From: Pseudomonadota bacterium | GTDB taxonomy: Bacteria > Pseudomonadota > Alphaproteobacteria > Acetobacterales > Acetobacteraceae | DNA: 64,000 nucleotides | Reading direction: 5' to 3' | Assembly: GCA_019351895.1 (NCBI GenBank) | Contig: JABBOH010000003.1 | Coordinates: 151,975-215,974, forward strand | Shown here: positions 52,035-63,596 of the stretch, piece by piece | Numbering within the stretch: the stretch's first letter is position 1 | How the letters are laid out: the number at the start of each line of letters is the position of its first letter | Notes under the pieces: generated by a model | Database searches by the model: none | Told to the model about the DNA's origin: nothing | What the model saw: the letters and a program-made list of their open reading frames with translations, nothing else | Made by a program: the position numbers and the translations under genes

Positions 52035-52913
52035 ATGGATGCGAGCCTCCCCGATCTTCTGACCCGTATCGCCGCGGCGCTCGAGCGGCTGGCGCCACCG
52101 CCACCTGCGCCGATCGACCTCGGCGCGGCCGAGGGTTTCGTGTGGCAGCCGGCGCAGGGCCGGCTTCAGCCGGTGCCCCACATCGCCCGCGTGCCGATCG
52201 ATCTCATTCGCGGCGTCGATCAGCAGAAGCAGATCGTGCTCGAGAATACCGAGCGGTTCGCCCGCGGCTTCCCCGCGAACAACGCCATGCTGTGGGGCTC
52301 GCGCGGCATGGGCAAGTCGTCGCTGGTGAAGGCTGCGCACGCCGCCATCGCGGCCGAGGTCCGGGCGGACGGCATCGGCCCGCTCAAGCTCATCGAAATC
52401 CACCGCGACGATCTGCGGACGCTGCCGGACCTGCTCAACCTGCTGCGCGGCCGGCGGGAACGCTGCGTCATCCTCTGTGACGACCTGTCGTTCGAGCGGG
52501 AGGATGCCGACTACAAGGCGCTGAAATCCGTGCTCGACGGCGGCATCGAGGGACGGCCGGCGAATGTGCTGTTCTACGCCACCAGCAACCGCCGCCACCT
52601 GATGCCGCGCGACATGATCGACAACGAGCGTTCGACCGCGATCAATCCGGGCGAGGCGGTCGAGGAGAAGGTCTCGCTGTCGGACCGTTTCGGGCTCTGG
52701 ATCGGCTTTCACAACTGCGACCAGCCGACCTTCTTCGCGATGATCGAAGGCTATGCGGATGCCTTCCACCTGCCTGTCGAGCGGGAGGCTTTGCGCGCGG
52801 GCGCGATCGAGTGGTCGGTCACGCGCGGCGGCCGCTCGGGGCGCGTCGCGTGGCAGTACATCCAGGATCTCGCGGGGCGGTTGGGGGTGAAGGTCTCGAC
52901 GCTCCCAGAATAG
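52035..52913 (+). CDS. ATP-binding protein, DUF815 family
   Basis: This 292-residue AAA-type ATPase has Walker A GSRGMGKSSLVKA near residue 89 and Walker B ERCVILCDDLSFE. A NVLFYATSNRRHLMPRDM block and SLSDRFGLWIGFH complete the DUF815 signature. Members often lie next to yajC/secDF or ntrYX, as here. Cellular role is unknown. Confidence 0.87.
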   Translation: MDASLPDLLTRIAAALERLAPPPPAPIDLGAAEGFVWQPAQGRLQPVPHIARVPIDLIRGVDQQKQIVLENTERFARGFPANNAMLWGSRGMGKSSLVKAAHAAIAAEVRADGIGPLKLIEIHRDDLRTLPDLLNLLRGRRERCVILCDDLSFEREDADYKALKSVLDGGIEGRPANVLFYATSNRRHLMPRDMIDNERSTAINPGEAVEEKVSLSDRFGLWIGFHNCDQPTFFAMIEGYADAFHLPVEREALRAGAIEWSVTRGGRSGRVAWQYIQDLAGRLGVKVSTLPE

Positions 52914-52945
52914 GCGCGGCGCGGAGAGTAGGCGCGGCGCGGCAA

Positions 52946-54334
52946 TTATCCGCGTTCGTCCACCGTCACGCCCAGCTGCTTGAGCTTGCGGTGGAGCGCG
53001 CTGCGCTCCATCCCCACGAAGGCCGCCGTGCGGCTGATGTTGCCGCCGAGCCGCATCAGCTGCGCCTGGAGATACTGGATCTCGAACAGATCGCGTGCCT
53101 CGCGCAGCGTCAGCCCCATCATGTCGGCGCCCGAATCGAGCGACAGTAGACGCGGCGCGTGGGCTCCGATCTCGGGCGGCAGCACATCCGCGCGGATCGG
53201 ATCGGCGGGGCTTCCCGGCGTCATGATCAGAAGCCAGTCCATCAGGTTGCGCAGCTGGCGGACATTGCCCGGCCAGTCGTAGGCCTGCAGCGCCGCGATC
53301 GCGTCGGGCGCCAGTTCCCGCGGCGCCATTCCGGCGCTCTCCGCCGCGCGCCTGAGGAAATACTCGGCCAGCATCGGCACGTCGTCCCGCCGCTGGCGCA
53401 GCGCGGGAACCAGCAGCGGCACCACGGACAGCCGGTAGAACAGATCCTCGCGGAACCGCCCGCCCGCGATTTCAGCCTGCAGATCCCGGTTGGTCGTCGC
53501 GATGACGCGGACATCGACGCTCACCCGTGAAGAACCGCCGACGCGCTGGAACGCCTGATCCTGCAGCGCGCGGACGATCTTGCCCTGCGTCTCCAGCGGC
53601 ATGTCGGCCACCTCGTCGAGCACCAGCGTGCCGCCATGAGCGCGTTCCAGCACTCCGGCGCGGCGCGGCTCCCGGTTCGGGCCATTCACCGCCTCGACGC
53701 CGAACAGTTCCTCCTCGAAGCGCGCGGGGTTGAGCGTCGCGCAGTTCAGCGCCACGAAAGGCTGGTCCGAGCGCCGCGACAGCGCGTGGATCATCCGCGC
53801 CGCGACTTCCTTGCCGACGCCGGCGGGTCCGCTGATCAGCACGCGGGAGCCCGTGGGCGCCACCCGCTCGATCGCGGCGCGCAAACTCTGCATGGCGCTG
53901 CTCTCGCCGAGCAGGCTGTTCTCGGCGCCGATGCGCAGCCTGAGTTCGGCGTTCTCGGCGGCGAGCCGCGCCGCCTCCAGCGCCCGGCGGACCATCAGCA
54001 GCAGCCGGTCGGCCTTGAAGGGCTTCTCGATGAAGTCGTAGGCGCCCTTCTGGATGGCGGTGACCGCCGTCTCGATCGTGCCGTGGCCGGAGATCATCAT
54101 CACCGGCACGCGCGGCTCCTCGCGGCAGAACACGTCGAGGATGCCGAGGCCGTCGAGGCGCGAGTTCCGCAGCCAGATGTCGAGGATGACGAGGCCCGGG
54201 CGGCGCGCCTGGAATGCCGCTATCGCCTCGTCGGCATTCGCCGCCTGACGGGTCTGGTAGCCCTCGTCGCGAAGAACGCCGTCGATGAGCATCCGGATAT
54301 CCGGCTCGTCGTCGACGATGAGGATGTCGGCCAT
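52946..54334 (-). CDS. ntrX: Nitrogen regulation response regulator NtrX
   Basis: This 462-residue regulator is partnered with NtrY. It has a receiver domain ([11 protein letters not shown], phospho-Asp in [11 protein letters not shown]), an AAA+ domain with Walker [15 protein letters not shown] near residue 168 and Walker [13 protein letters not shown], and a Fis-type helix-turn-helix at the C-terminus ([19 protein letters not shown]). The GAFTGA loop that touches sigma-54 is missing: the segment reads [15 protein letters not shown]. That is known for many alphaproteobacterial NtrX proteins and implies activity without sigma-54. Its ATG overlaps the ntrY stop by one base. Confidence 0.93.
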   Translation of the reverse strand: MADILIVDDEPDIRMLIDGVLRDEGYQTRQAANADEAIAAFQARRPGLVILDIWLRNSRLDGLGILDVFCREEPRVPVMMISGHGTIETAVTAIQKGAYDFIEKPFKADRLLLMVRRALEAARLAAENAELRLRIGAENSLLGESSAMQSLRAAIERVAPTGSRVLISGPAGVGKEVAARMIHALSRRSDQPFVALNCATLNPARFEEELFGVEAVNGPNREPRRAGVLERAHGGTLVLDEVADMPLETQGKIVRALQDQAFQRVGGSSRVSVDVRVIATTNRDLQAEIAGGRFREDLFYRLSVVPLLVPALRQRRDDVPMLAEYFLRRAAESAGMAPRELAPDAIAALQAYDWPGNVRQLRNLMDWLLIMTPGSPADPIRADVLPPEIGAHAPRLLSLDSGADMMGLTLREARDLFEIQYLQAQLMRLGGNISRTAAFVGMERSALHRKLKQLGVTVDERG

Positions 54335-56586
54335 CAGTCCCCCGCCACGATCAGCTCCGCGGCTTCCGCCCGCGCACGCGCAGGCAGAACCAGAGTGGCG
54401 ACCGCGCCCGGACCGGGTTCCCGGTCCTCCAGGACAAGCTTTCCGTCATGATCCTCCATCACCTTCTTGACGATGGCGAGCCCGAGGCCCGTGCCCTTTT
54501 CCTTGGTGGTCACGTAGGGCTCGGTGAGTTCGTTCCGCTCCGCCTGAGGCAGCCCCACGCCGTCGTCGGCCACGCTGATATGGATGCAATCCGCGACCGG
54601 CGCCACCGTCACCCGGATATCGCCGGCGCCGGGGCGGCTCGCGATCGCATCCGCCGCGTTCTGCAGAAGGTTCGTGAGCGCCTGACCGATCAGGCGCCGG
54701 TCGCAGGGCGCGAGGATGCCGCCCGGGGGAACGTCGGCGGTAAAATGGATGTCGGGGCGGGCATGCTGCTGCAGCATCAGCGCGTCCCGCACCACCTGAC
54801 CGACATCCTCGAGCCTGATCGCGGGTTGCGGCATCCGCGCGAAGGCCGAGAACTCATCGACCATCCGTCCGATATCGCCGACCTGCCGGACGATGGTGTC
54901 GGCGCATTGCACGAAGGTCTCGGGGTCGGAGTGGATTTCCGCCAGGAAGCGGCGTTTCAGCCGCTCGGCCGAAAGCTGGATCGGCGTCAGCGGGTTCTTG
55001 ATCTCGTGGGCAATGCGGCGCGCCACGTCCGACCAGGCGGCCTTGCGCTGCGCCGCGGCAAGCTCGGTGATGTCGTCGAAGGTGATGACGAAGCCGTCCA
55101 CCCGCTCCTCGGTCATCTCGGCGCCGAGGCGCGCGTTCAGCAGCCGGCGATGGGCGGGGTTGCCGATCGCGATCTCCGCCCGGCGGGGCCGGTCCGGGAT
55201 CTCCCGCACCGTCGCGATCAGGGGGGCGAATTCGGGCACCACTTCCCCGAGTGGCCGGCCCAGCGCCGCCATCAGATCGACGCCGAGGAGCATGGAGGCC
55301 GCCCGGTTCGGCAACTCGATGCGGCACTCGCCGTCGAGGCCGATGACGCCCGCCGAGACGCCGCCCAGCACCGCCTCGGTGAAGCGGCGGCGCTCGTCGA
55401 GCTGGCTGTAGGCGTTCATGAGTTCCGAGCGCTGCGCGTCGAGCTGCCCCGTCATCCGGTTGAAGGCGCGGGTGAGGCCGGCGACCTCGTCGTCCCGCCG
55501 GCTCTCGGGCAGCCGCACGGCGAGGTCGCCGGCGCGGATGCGTTCCGCCGCGCGGATCAACCGCCCGATGGGCCGCGCGATCTGATTGGCGAAGACGAGG
55601 CCGAACAGGATGGACGCCGACAGCACCAGCAGCGCCACCATGGCGAAGATGACGACGAAGGTGATCTGCAGGCTGTGGCGATGCGCTTCCAGGCGGTGAT
55701 ATTCCTGAACCGCCGCCTCCGTATGCGTCATGTGGGCCAGGATCGTCGGATCGACCGGCTTCTGGATCAAAAGCATCAGCGCCGGCTTGGAGTTGAGCTG
55801 CACGAGCCCGCTGACGGTGGTGCCGTTCTTCGATCCCATGACGACGACATCGCCGTTATGCGCCACATCGACGGCCCAGGGCGGCGGCAGGCCCGTGGTC
55901 ATCCCGCCCATGAAGCCGGCCGAGGCGATGATCTGCCCGGTCGTCGGCTCGAAGACGATCGCCTCCGTCAGCCCGCGCAGAGAGATCTGGGTCTCGAGAA
56001 ACTGCGCGAAGTTCGACGGGTTGTTGGTGATGAAGGGCCCGGCGCGGGCCATGTCGTCCGCCATCGCGAAGGCGTCGGTGCGGATCTCGTTCTTGTGCTC
56101 GGTGAGGTAGCCCTGGGCGACCTGCATGCTTTCATCGAGCGCGGTCCGCACGCGGACGTTGAACCACGCCTGGATGCCGAGCTGGAAGAAGACCGTCGCG
56201 AAGATGGCGACGACGATGGTGGGCGTGACCGCGACGACGCCGAACAGCAGCACGAGCTGCGCCTGCAGGTGCGAGCCGGCCGAGCCGCGCCGCCGTTCGA
56301 GCAGCACCCGCACGACGCGCACGGAGACCGCCACGACCAGCAGCAGGAGCACGACGAAGTTCGCCGGCACCAGGGAGATGATCGTGCCGTGGCTGAGCCC
56401 GAGAGACGTGCCGCCGGACAGGATCACGAAGCTCGCGACCGCGAGCAGCAGGGCGAGCGCGGCCAGCATCAGCGTGACCGTCTTGCCGAAGGCCACGCGA
56501 AGCACCCGGCGCAGGCGCGGCCAGCTTTTCACGGCGGGCTCGTCGCCGATGAGCGGCCTGGAGGCGGGCGTCTTGCTGATCAGCAT
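54334..56586 (-). CDS. ntrY: Sensor histidine kinase NtrY
   Basis: This 750-residue membrane kinase has three or four N-terminal transmembrane helices, a large periplasmic sensor region, a further helix, and a HAMP linker ([18 protein letters not shown]). A PAS domain ([19 protein letters not shown]) and a HisKA domain with the phospho-His in [20 protein letters not shown] follow, then an HATPase domain ([26 protein letters not shown]). It phosphorylates NtrX. It follows ntrC by 49 bases. Confidence 0.93.
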   Translation of the reverse strand: MLISKTPASRPLIGDEPAVKSWPRLRRVLRVAFGKTVTLMLAALALLLAVASFVILSGGTSLGLSHGTIISLVPANFVVLLLLVVAVSVRVVRVLLERRRGSAGSHLQAQLVLLFGVVAVTPTIVVAIFATVFFQLGIQAWFNVRVRTALDESMQVAQGYLTEHKNEIRTDAFAMADDMARAGPFITNNPSNFAQFLETQISLRGLTEAIVFEPTTGQIIASAGFMGGMTTGLPPPWAVDVAHNGDVVVMGSKNGTTVSGLVQLNSKPALMLLIQKPVDPTILAHMTHTEAAVQEYHRLEAHRHSLQITFVVIFAMVALLVLSASILFGLVFANQIARPIGRLIRAAERIRAGDLAVRLPESRRDDEVAGLTRAFNRMTGQLDAQRSELMNAYSQLDERRRFTEAVLGGVSAGVIGLDGECRIELPNRAASMLLGVDLMAALGRPLGEVVPEFAPLIATVREIPDRPRRAEIAIGNPAHRRLLNARLGAEMTEERVDGFVITFDDITELAAAQRKAAWSDVARRIAHEIKNPLTPIQLSAERLKRRFLAEIHSDPETFVQCADTIVRQVGDIGRMVDEFSAFARMPQPAIRLEDVGQVVRDALMLQQHARPDIHFTADVPPGGILAPCDRRLIGQALTNLLQNAADAIASRPGAGDIRVTVAPVADCIHISVADDGVGLPQAERNELTEPYVTTKEKGTGLGLAIVKKVMEDHDGKLVLEDREPGPGAVATLVLPARARAEAAELIVAGD

Positions 56587-56635
56587 CGGCAGAGACCTCG
56601 ATACGGCTCAGATGCGCCGAGGCGACACGGGATCG

Positions 56636-58077
<1,442 letters not shown>

Positions 58078-58081
<4 letters not shown>

Positions 58082-59238
58082 GCGGAGTCCTCCTCGGCCA
58101 CCATCGGCAAGTGCAGGCGGAATTCCGTGCGTCCGGGGCGGCTCTCGACCTCGATCAGCCCGCCATGGTCGGCGACGATCTTGGCGACGAGGGCGAGGCC
58201 GAGCCCCTGCCCCGAGGGGCGCGAGCTTACGAACGGCTCGAACAGATGGGGTCGGATATCCTCCGAAATGCCCGGCCCGTTGTCCCGCACCACCACGAGC
58301 AGCGGCAGATCGACGCGCCCATCGGAATCGGAGGACGGGGTCGCGAGCCTCAGGCCATGCTGGTAGCGCGTCATCAGCGTGATTTCGCCCTCATGCGTCC
58401 CGGTGGAATGAAGCGAATCGGCGGCGTTCTTGACGAGGTTGAGCAGCACCTGGACCAGTTGGTCGCGGTTGCCCCAGACCGGCGGCAGCGACGGATCGTA
58501 GCTCTCGCTGAAGCGCAGCCCCTCGGCGAAGCCGCTCCGCGCGAGGCGGCGGACATGCTCCAGAATGCGGTGGATGTTCACCGGCTCCATCGTCACCGGC
58601 TTTTCGCCGAAGACCTCCATCCGGTCGACGAGCGCGCGGATGCGGTCGGCCTCGTCGCGGATCAGCACGGTGAGTTCGCGGTCCGGCTCGCTGACGCTGC
58701 TTTCCAGAAGCTGCGCCGCGCCGCGGATGCCGGAGAGCGGGTTCTTCACCTCATGGGCGAGGATCGCGGCCATTCCGGTGATGCTGCGCGCCGCGTTGCG
58801 GGCCGCGATCTGCCGGTCGAGCGCGCGGACGGTCGTGCTGTCCTGCAGCACCAGCAGCACATGGCCCGGTTCCTCGGCGACCGTCGTGCCCTGCACGCTG
58901 ATGCCGGTCTTGCGGATGCGCGGACCCTCGAAGGACAGGTCGTGATCGGCGATCGAGCTGGCTCCGCTGCGCAGCTGCCCGACCATCAGGAAAAGCGGAC
59001 TGTCCTCGGGCAGGACATCGGAGAGGCTGAGCTGCGCCAGTTGCGAGACCGAGAGCCCGAGGAACTGCTCGGCCGCCGGATTGGCGTAGGCGAAGCGGTT
59101 GTCCTCCGCCAGCACCACGACCGCGACCGGCATGGCGGAGAGGATCGTCGCGGGGTCGGGCAGGTGGACCGCGGCGGGAGGCATGCGCCGGACCACGGAG
59201 AGCACCGTTCGCCGGACGGCCTTCGTGACGCCGCTCAT
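58078..59238 (-). CDS. ntrB: Nitrogen sensor histidine kinase NtrB
   Basis: This 386-residue soluble kinase/phosphatase controls NtrC in response to PII. It has an N-terminal PAS domain ([21 protein letters not shown]), a HisKA domain with phospho-His in [21 protein letters not shown], and an HATPase domain ([34 protein letters not shown]). It overlaps both dusB (ATGA) and ntrC, so the operon is dusB-ntrB-ntrC, then ntrY-ntrX. Confidence 0.94.
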
Positions 59239-60335
59239 GCCGCCTCGGCGAGCATGACGGCCTTGTCGGGCGCCGGCGCCTCGACGCCGCGCGCGATCAG
59301 CGGGTCGTAGAAGGCGTCGATCATGGCGAGGACCGCAGGGCGTTCGGCGGCCCGTGTCACCTGGGCGCGGAAGTCGGCCGAGCCCGGCAGGCCGCGCGAG
59401 TACCAGGCGAGGTGCTTGCGGGCGAGGCGCAGGCCCGGCTGCTCGCCGAAATGGCTCAGCATGGCGTCGTAATGCCGCAGCATGATCGCCTTGCGCTCGG
59501 CGAGGCCGGGCTCCGGGCGCTTCACCCCGGTCGTCAGATATTCGGCCACAAGCGCGAGGAACCAGGGACGTCCGTAGCAGCCGCGCCCGATCATCACGCC
59601 GTCCGCGCCGGACTGCGCCAGCGCCTCGGCGGCGTCCTCCTCGACGATGATGTCGCCATTGGCGATGACCGGGATGCCGACCGCCTCCTTCACCCGGCGG
59701 ATGAAGGCCCAGTCAGCGCGTCCGGTATAGAACTGCTGCCGCGTGCGGCCGTGGATGGTGAGCATGCGGATGCCGCAGCCCTCCGCGATGCGGGCGAGGT
59801 TCGGCGCGTTGAGGTTCGCGTGGTCCCAGCCCATCCGCATCTTCAGCGTGACGGGCACGGGCACCGCGCGGACCGTCGCCTCCAGGATCGCGGCGGCGCC
59901 GATCTCGTCGCGCATCAGCGCCGAGCCCGCCATCTGGCCGACCGCCACCTTCTTCACCGGGCAGCCAAAATTGATGTCGATGATGTCGGCACCGTGACCG
60001 ACGGCGATACGCGCCGCCTCGGCCATGGCCGCCGGATCGCAGCCCGCGAGTTGCACGGAATTCGGGCCGCCGCCGGCCGCGACCTTCGCCATGCGCAGCG
60101 TCGTCTGGTTCTCCCGCACCATCGCCCAGGAGGCGATCATCTCGGAGACGACCAGCCCCGCGCCGAGATCGCGGGCGAGCCCGCGGAACGGCAGATCCGT
60201 CACGCCCGACATGGGGGCGAGGATCACCGGCGTTTCGATCGTGGGGTTGCCCTGGCCGCCGAGGGCGATCGGCTTCAGGCCCATCTGCACGGTTTCGTTC
60301 CGCGCGGTGTCTTCGCTACTCATTCGATTGCCCAT
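59235..60335 (-). CDS. dusB: tRNA-dihydrouridine synthase DusB (NifR3)
   Basis: This 366-residue FMN enzyme reduces specific uridines in tRNA D-loops. It has [15 protein letters not shown] near the start, NFGCPVKKV with the catalytic Cys, [22 protein letters not shown] and ANGDI plus [11 protein letters not shown] for FMN phosphate. The first 17 residues lie before conserved sequence, and ATG 60323 (MSSED) or 60284 could be the true start. It is the head gene of the nitrogen-regulation operon, as in many Alphaproteobacteria. Confidence 0.93.
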   Translation of the reverse strand: MGNRMSSEDTARNETVQMGLKPIALGGQGNPTIETPVILAPMSGVTDLPFRGLARDLGAGLVVSEMIASWAMVRENQTTLRMAKVAAGGGPNSVQLAGCDPAAMAEAARIAVGHGADIIDINFGCPVKKVAVGQMAGSALMRDEIGAAAILEATVRAVPVPVTLKMRMGWDHANLNAPNLARIAEGCGIRMLTIHGRTRQQFYTGRADWAFIRRVKEAVGIPVIANGDIIVEEDAAEALAQSGADGVMIGRGCYGRPWFLALVAEYLTTGVKRPEPGLAERKAIMLRHYDAMLSHFGEQPGLRLARKHLAWYSRGLPGSADFRAQVTRAAERPAVLAMIDAFYDPLIARGVEAPAPDKAVMLAEAA

Positions 60336-60417
60336 GAATTGTGCAGATACAGCAGCAACGGGTTGACGCGCAATCGGGCACGGTCGAGTAAACCCACCCC
60401 GAACGCGATGGTGCCCG

Positions 60418-60945
60418 ATGACGATGCCCCCTGCTCCGCCCCAGAATCTTCCGCCGCTCCTGCCCCGGGTCGGGACGGGATTCGATGTTCATGCGCTGGA
60501 AGACGGCCGGCCGCTGGTGCTTTGCGGCGTGGCGGTGCCGCACGATCGCGGCCTCGCCGGTCATTCCGATGCCGATGTCGGCATCCACGCGCTCTGCGAT
60601 GCGATTTACGGAGCGCTCGCGGAGGGCGACATCGGGCGGCATTTCCCGCCGAGCGAGGCCGAATGGAAGGACGCCGACAGCGCCCGCTTCCTGCGCCACG
60701 CGGCCGAGCGGGTGGCCGCGCGCGGCGGCATCCTCACAAGCGCTGACGTGACGCTCATCTGCGAGCAGCCGAAGATCACGCCGCATGCCCCGGCCATGCG
60801 GGCGCGGCTGGCCGAACTGCTGGGCGTGCCGCTGTCCCGGATATCGGTGAAGGCGACGACGACCGAGAAGCTCGGCTTCACCGGCCGTCGCGAAGGCATC
60901 GCGGCACAGGCGGCCGTCGCCCTGCTGGTGCCGGAAGCAGGCTGA
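60418..60945 (+). CDS. ispF: 2-C-methyl-D-erythritol 2,4-cyclodiphosphate synthase
   Basis: This is the MEP-pathway enzyme that forms the cyclic diphosphate precursor of isoprenoids. The 175-residue protein has the zinc-ligand signature [19 protein letters not shown] and [15 protein letters not shown], then [11 protein letters not shown], and the C-terminal [21 protein letters not shown]. Many Alphaproteobacteria have a fused IspDF; here IspF stands alone. A TTGACG box lies at 60363-60368, but no good -10 element follows. Confidence 0.93.
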   Translation: MTMPPAPPQNLPPLLPRVGTGFDVHALEDGRPLVLCGVAVPHDRGLAGHSDADVGIHALCDAIYGALAEGDIGRHFPPSEAEWKDADSARFLRHAAERVAARGGILTSADVTLICEQPKITPHAPAMRARLAELLGVPLSRISVKATTTEKLGFTGRREGIAAQAAVALLVPEAG

Positions 60946-60957
60946 AAACGTCGGTCC

Positions 60958-62088
60958 ATGATCCGCGATATCGACGGCCTCCTACGCGCTGGCTGGGCGG
61001 GCGAGGCTGACCGCGCCGATCTGGAGACCGTGGGCGCGCGCTACGCCATCGGCATTCCCCCGGCGCTCGCGGGCCTGATCGGGGAACGCGACGACCCTAT
61101 CGGGCGGCAGTTCGTGCCGCACGCCGAGGAGCGCCTCACCGCCCCGCATGAGAGCGCGGACCCGATCGGCGACGACGCGCTCTCGCCGCTGCCGGGCATC
61201 GTCCATCGCTACCAGGACCGGGTGCTGCTCAAGCCGCTGCTCATCTGCCCGGTCTATTGCCGCTTCTGCTTCCGCCGCGAGCATGTCGGGCCGGATGGCG
61301 GCCTGCTGACGGAGACGCAGCTCGACGCCGCCTATGGCTATATCGCGGCCCACCCCGAGGTGCGCGAGGTGATCCTGACCGGCGGCGATCCGCTCATGCT
61401 CTCGCCCCGGCGGCTCGGCGCGATCATGGCCGCGCTCTCCGCGATCCGGCACGTCGAGACGATCCGCCTGCATTCGCGCCTGCCGGTGGCGATGCCGGAG
61501 CGGCTCACGGACCCGCTTGCCGATGCGATGGAGAGCGACCGCGCCGTCTGGCTCGTCGTCCACGCCAACCACGCGCGCGAATTCACGGCGGCGGCGCGGG
61601 CGGCGCTCGGGCGTGTGCAGCGCCGCGGCATCCCGGTGCTCGGCCAGTCGGTGCTGCTGCGCGGCGTCAATGATGACGAGGCTGCGCTGGAGGCGCTGCT
61701 CCGCGCCATGCTGGCGGCCCGGGTGAAGCCCTATTACCTGCACCAGCTCGATCCCGCGCCCGGTACGGCGCGCTTTCATGTGCCGATCGCCGAGGGGCAG
61801 GCGCTGCTGCGGCGTTTGCGCGGGCGCGTGACCGGCCTCGCCTGGCCGACCTATGTGCTCGACATCCCGGGCGGCGCGGGCAAGGTGCCGGTCGGCCCGG
61901 ATTATCTCGCCGGGGAGGACAGCGTGCGTGACCCTCGCGGCATCACGCATTCGGTGCGCCCGCCCGCCCAAGCTTGCCGCATTCCGGCTGAGGGGTTACA
62001 AGCCGCGCCTCCCTACCCCGACAATACCGAGATATCCAATGAAGCAGCAGGCGAACCTCATCCGCGCCGGCCAAGTGATCGAGCATGA
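60958..62088 (+). CDS. epmB: EF-P beta-lysylation enzyme EpmB (lysine 2,3-aminomutase-like)
   Basis: This 376-residue radical-SAM enzyme converts alpha-lysine to beta-lysine for attachment to elongation factor P. The iron-sulfur cluster motif is CPVYCRFCFR (CxxxCxxC). HRYQDRVLLKPLLI lies before it, with EVILTGGDPLML and LHSRLPV after, and VKPYYLHQLDPAPGTARF near the end for PLP/lysine binding. The C-terminal 17 codons overlap efp by 50 bases in another frame. Position next to efp supports the role, while the partner ligase EpmA is not in the window. Confidence 0.88.
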   Translation: MIRDIDGLLRAGWAGEADRADLETVGARYAIGIPPALAGLIGERDDPIGRQFVPHAEERLTAPHESADPIGDDALSPLPGIVHRYQDRVLLKPLLICPVYCRFCFRREHVGPDGGLLTETQLDAAYGYIAAHPEVREVILTGGDPLMLSPRRLGAIMAALSAIRHVETIRLHSRLPVAMPERLTDPLADAMESDRAVWLVVHANHAREFTAAARAALGRVQRRGIPVLGQSVLLRGVNDDEAALEALLRAMLAARVKPYYLHQLDPAPGTARFHVPIAEGQALLRRLRGRVTGLAWPTYVLDIPGGAGKVPVGPDYLAGEDSVRDPRGITHSVRPPAQACRIPAEGLQAAPPYPDNTEISNEAAGEPHPRRPSDRA

Positions 62089-62605
62089 AGGCCGCCGCTG
62101 GACGGTGCTGAAGCAGCAGATCATCACCCCCGGCAAGGGCGGCGCTTTCATCCAGGTCGAGATGCGCGACCTCAAGACCGGCAACAAGACCAACGAGCGC
62201 TGGCGCACCGCCGACACGGTCGAGCGGCTGCTGACCGACAACAAGGACTACCTCTACTCCTACACCGACGGCGACAATCTCGTTCTGATGGACCAGGAGA
62301 CCTACGAGCAGGCGCTGGTGCCGGCCGAGCTGCTCGGCGACGGCGTGGCCTTCCTGCAGGACAACATGCCGGTGACGGTCGATCTCGTCGAAGGCGACCC
62401 GGTCGGCATCCACTTGCCGGTCTCCGTGGTGCTCGAAATCGTCGAGGCCGATCCGGTCACCAAGGGTCAGACCGCGACCAGCTCCTACAAGCCCGCGAAG
62501 CTCTCCAACGGCGTCAAGACGATGGTGCCCCCCTTCATCGAGACCGGGGAGCGCATCGTGGTCCGCACCGAGGACGGCACCTATATGGAGCGGGCGAAGG
62601 GCTGA
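62039..62605 (+). CDS. efp: Elongation factor P
   Basis: EF-P relieves ribosome stalling at proline stretches. The 188-residue protein has the three-domain layout of EF-P. The modified lysine is Lys33 in TPGKGGAF, at the tip of domain I, matching Lys34 of E. coli. MKQQANLIRAGQVIEHEG and the closing GERIVVRTEDGTYMERAKG are typical. It starts inside the end of epmB. Confidence 0.96.
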   Translation: MKQQANLIRAGQVIEHEGRRWTVLKQQIITPGKGGAFIQVEMRDLKTGNKTNERWRTADTVERLLTDNKDYLYSYTDGDNLVLMDQETYEQALVPAELLGDGVAFLQDNMPVTVDLVEGDPVGIHLPVSVVLEIVEADPVTKGQTATSSYKPAKLSNGVKTMVPPFIETGERIVVRTEDGTYMERAKG

Positions 62606-62621
62606 CAGGGACAACCGGCCC

Positions 62622-63452
62622 ATGGCCCCGCGCCTCTCCGCTCATCTCACCATCATGGCGAACGCCGCGCAGCGGGCGGCGAAGCAGTTGCTGCGCGACT
62701 TCAACGAGGTCGAGCAGCTTCAGGTGAGCATCAAGGGTCCGTCGGATTTCGTCTCCCAGGCCGATCTCAAGGCCGAGGCGATGATCAAGCAGGACCTCAA
62801 CAAGGCGCGGCCGGGCTACGCCTTCCTGATGGAGGAATCCGGTGCGTCGGGCTCCGACAACTGGACATGGCGCTGGGTTGTGGACCCGCTCGACGGCACC
62901 ACGAACTTCCTGCACGGCATGCCGCACTGGGCGATCAGCATTGGGCTGGAGCGCCGGCTGCCCGATGGTGGGATCGAGGTCGCGGCGGGCGTCATCTACG
63001 CCCCGGCGACCGACGAGATGTTCTGGGCCGAGAAGGGCTCTGGCGCCTTCATGAACGACCGCAGGCTGCGCGTGTCCGCGCGGCGCGACCTGTCGCAGGC
63101 GGTCTTCGCGACCGGCATCCCCTTCGCGGTGGCGCCGGCGCGGCAGCGCTTCGCCTTCGCCCGCACCCTCGGCACGCTGATGCCGCAGGTGGCGGGCATC
63201 CGCCGCTTCGGGGCCGCCGCGCTCGACCTCGCCTGGGTCGCCGCCGGACGCTTCGACGGCTACTGGGAAATCGGGGTCAAGCCCTGGGACATTTCGGCCG
63301 GCATCCTGCTGGTGCGCGAGGCCGGGGGCTACGTCACGGACCCTGCCGGATCGGATCAGGTCGGGGCGGAGGTCGTCTGCGCCAATCCGCATCTGCATCC
63401 GAAGCTGCTCGAGGCGGTGGCGGACGGAATAGCGGCGGCCGGCACGGCCTGA
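62622..63452 (+). CDS. suhB: Inositol monophosphatase family protein
   Basis: This 276-residue magnesium-dependent phosphatase has metal ligands in LMEESGASG (Glu), WVVDPLDGTTNFLHGMPH (two Asp and Thr) and KPWDISAGILLVREAGG (Asp). It resembles SuhB, which hydrolyses inositol-1-phosphate and can bind RNA polymerase in some bacteria. The start lies 16 bases after efp. Confidence 0.9.
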   Translation: MAPRLSAHLTIMANAAQRAAKQLLRDFNEVEQLQVSIKGPSDFVSQADLKAEAMIKQDLNKARPGYAFLMEESGASGSDNWTWRWVVDPLDGTTNFLHGMPHWAISIGLERRLPDGGIEVAAGVIYAPATDEMFWAEKGSGAFMNDRRLRVSARRDLSQAVFATGIPFAVAPARQRFAFARTLGTLMPQVAGIRRFGAAALDLAWVAAGRFDGYWEIGVKPWDISAGILLVREAGGYVTDPAGSDQVGAEVVCANPHLHPKLLEAVADGIAAAGTA

Positions 63453-63596
63453 GCCGGTCGCGCCGGGCCGGACGAGGCCGGACGAGGCCAGCAAACGCCG
63501 GCAGCGGCACCGGAAAAGGCGATTTTCGTCGCCAGGATCAACGAAATAGCGGGAAGGTGCACAACACCCCTCCCGCCCGGCTGCAAACTGCCGTAG

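Noticed and set aside
63453..63596. Terminator after suhB
   Set aside because: Only a small hairpin (63518-63533) and a short direct repeat (GCCGGACGAG twice) were found, with no T-run, so it is not listed as a terminator.
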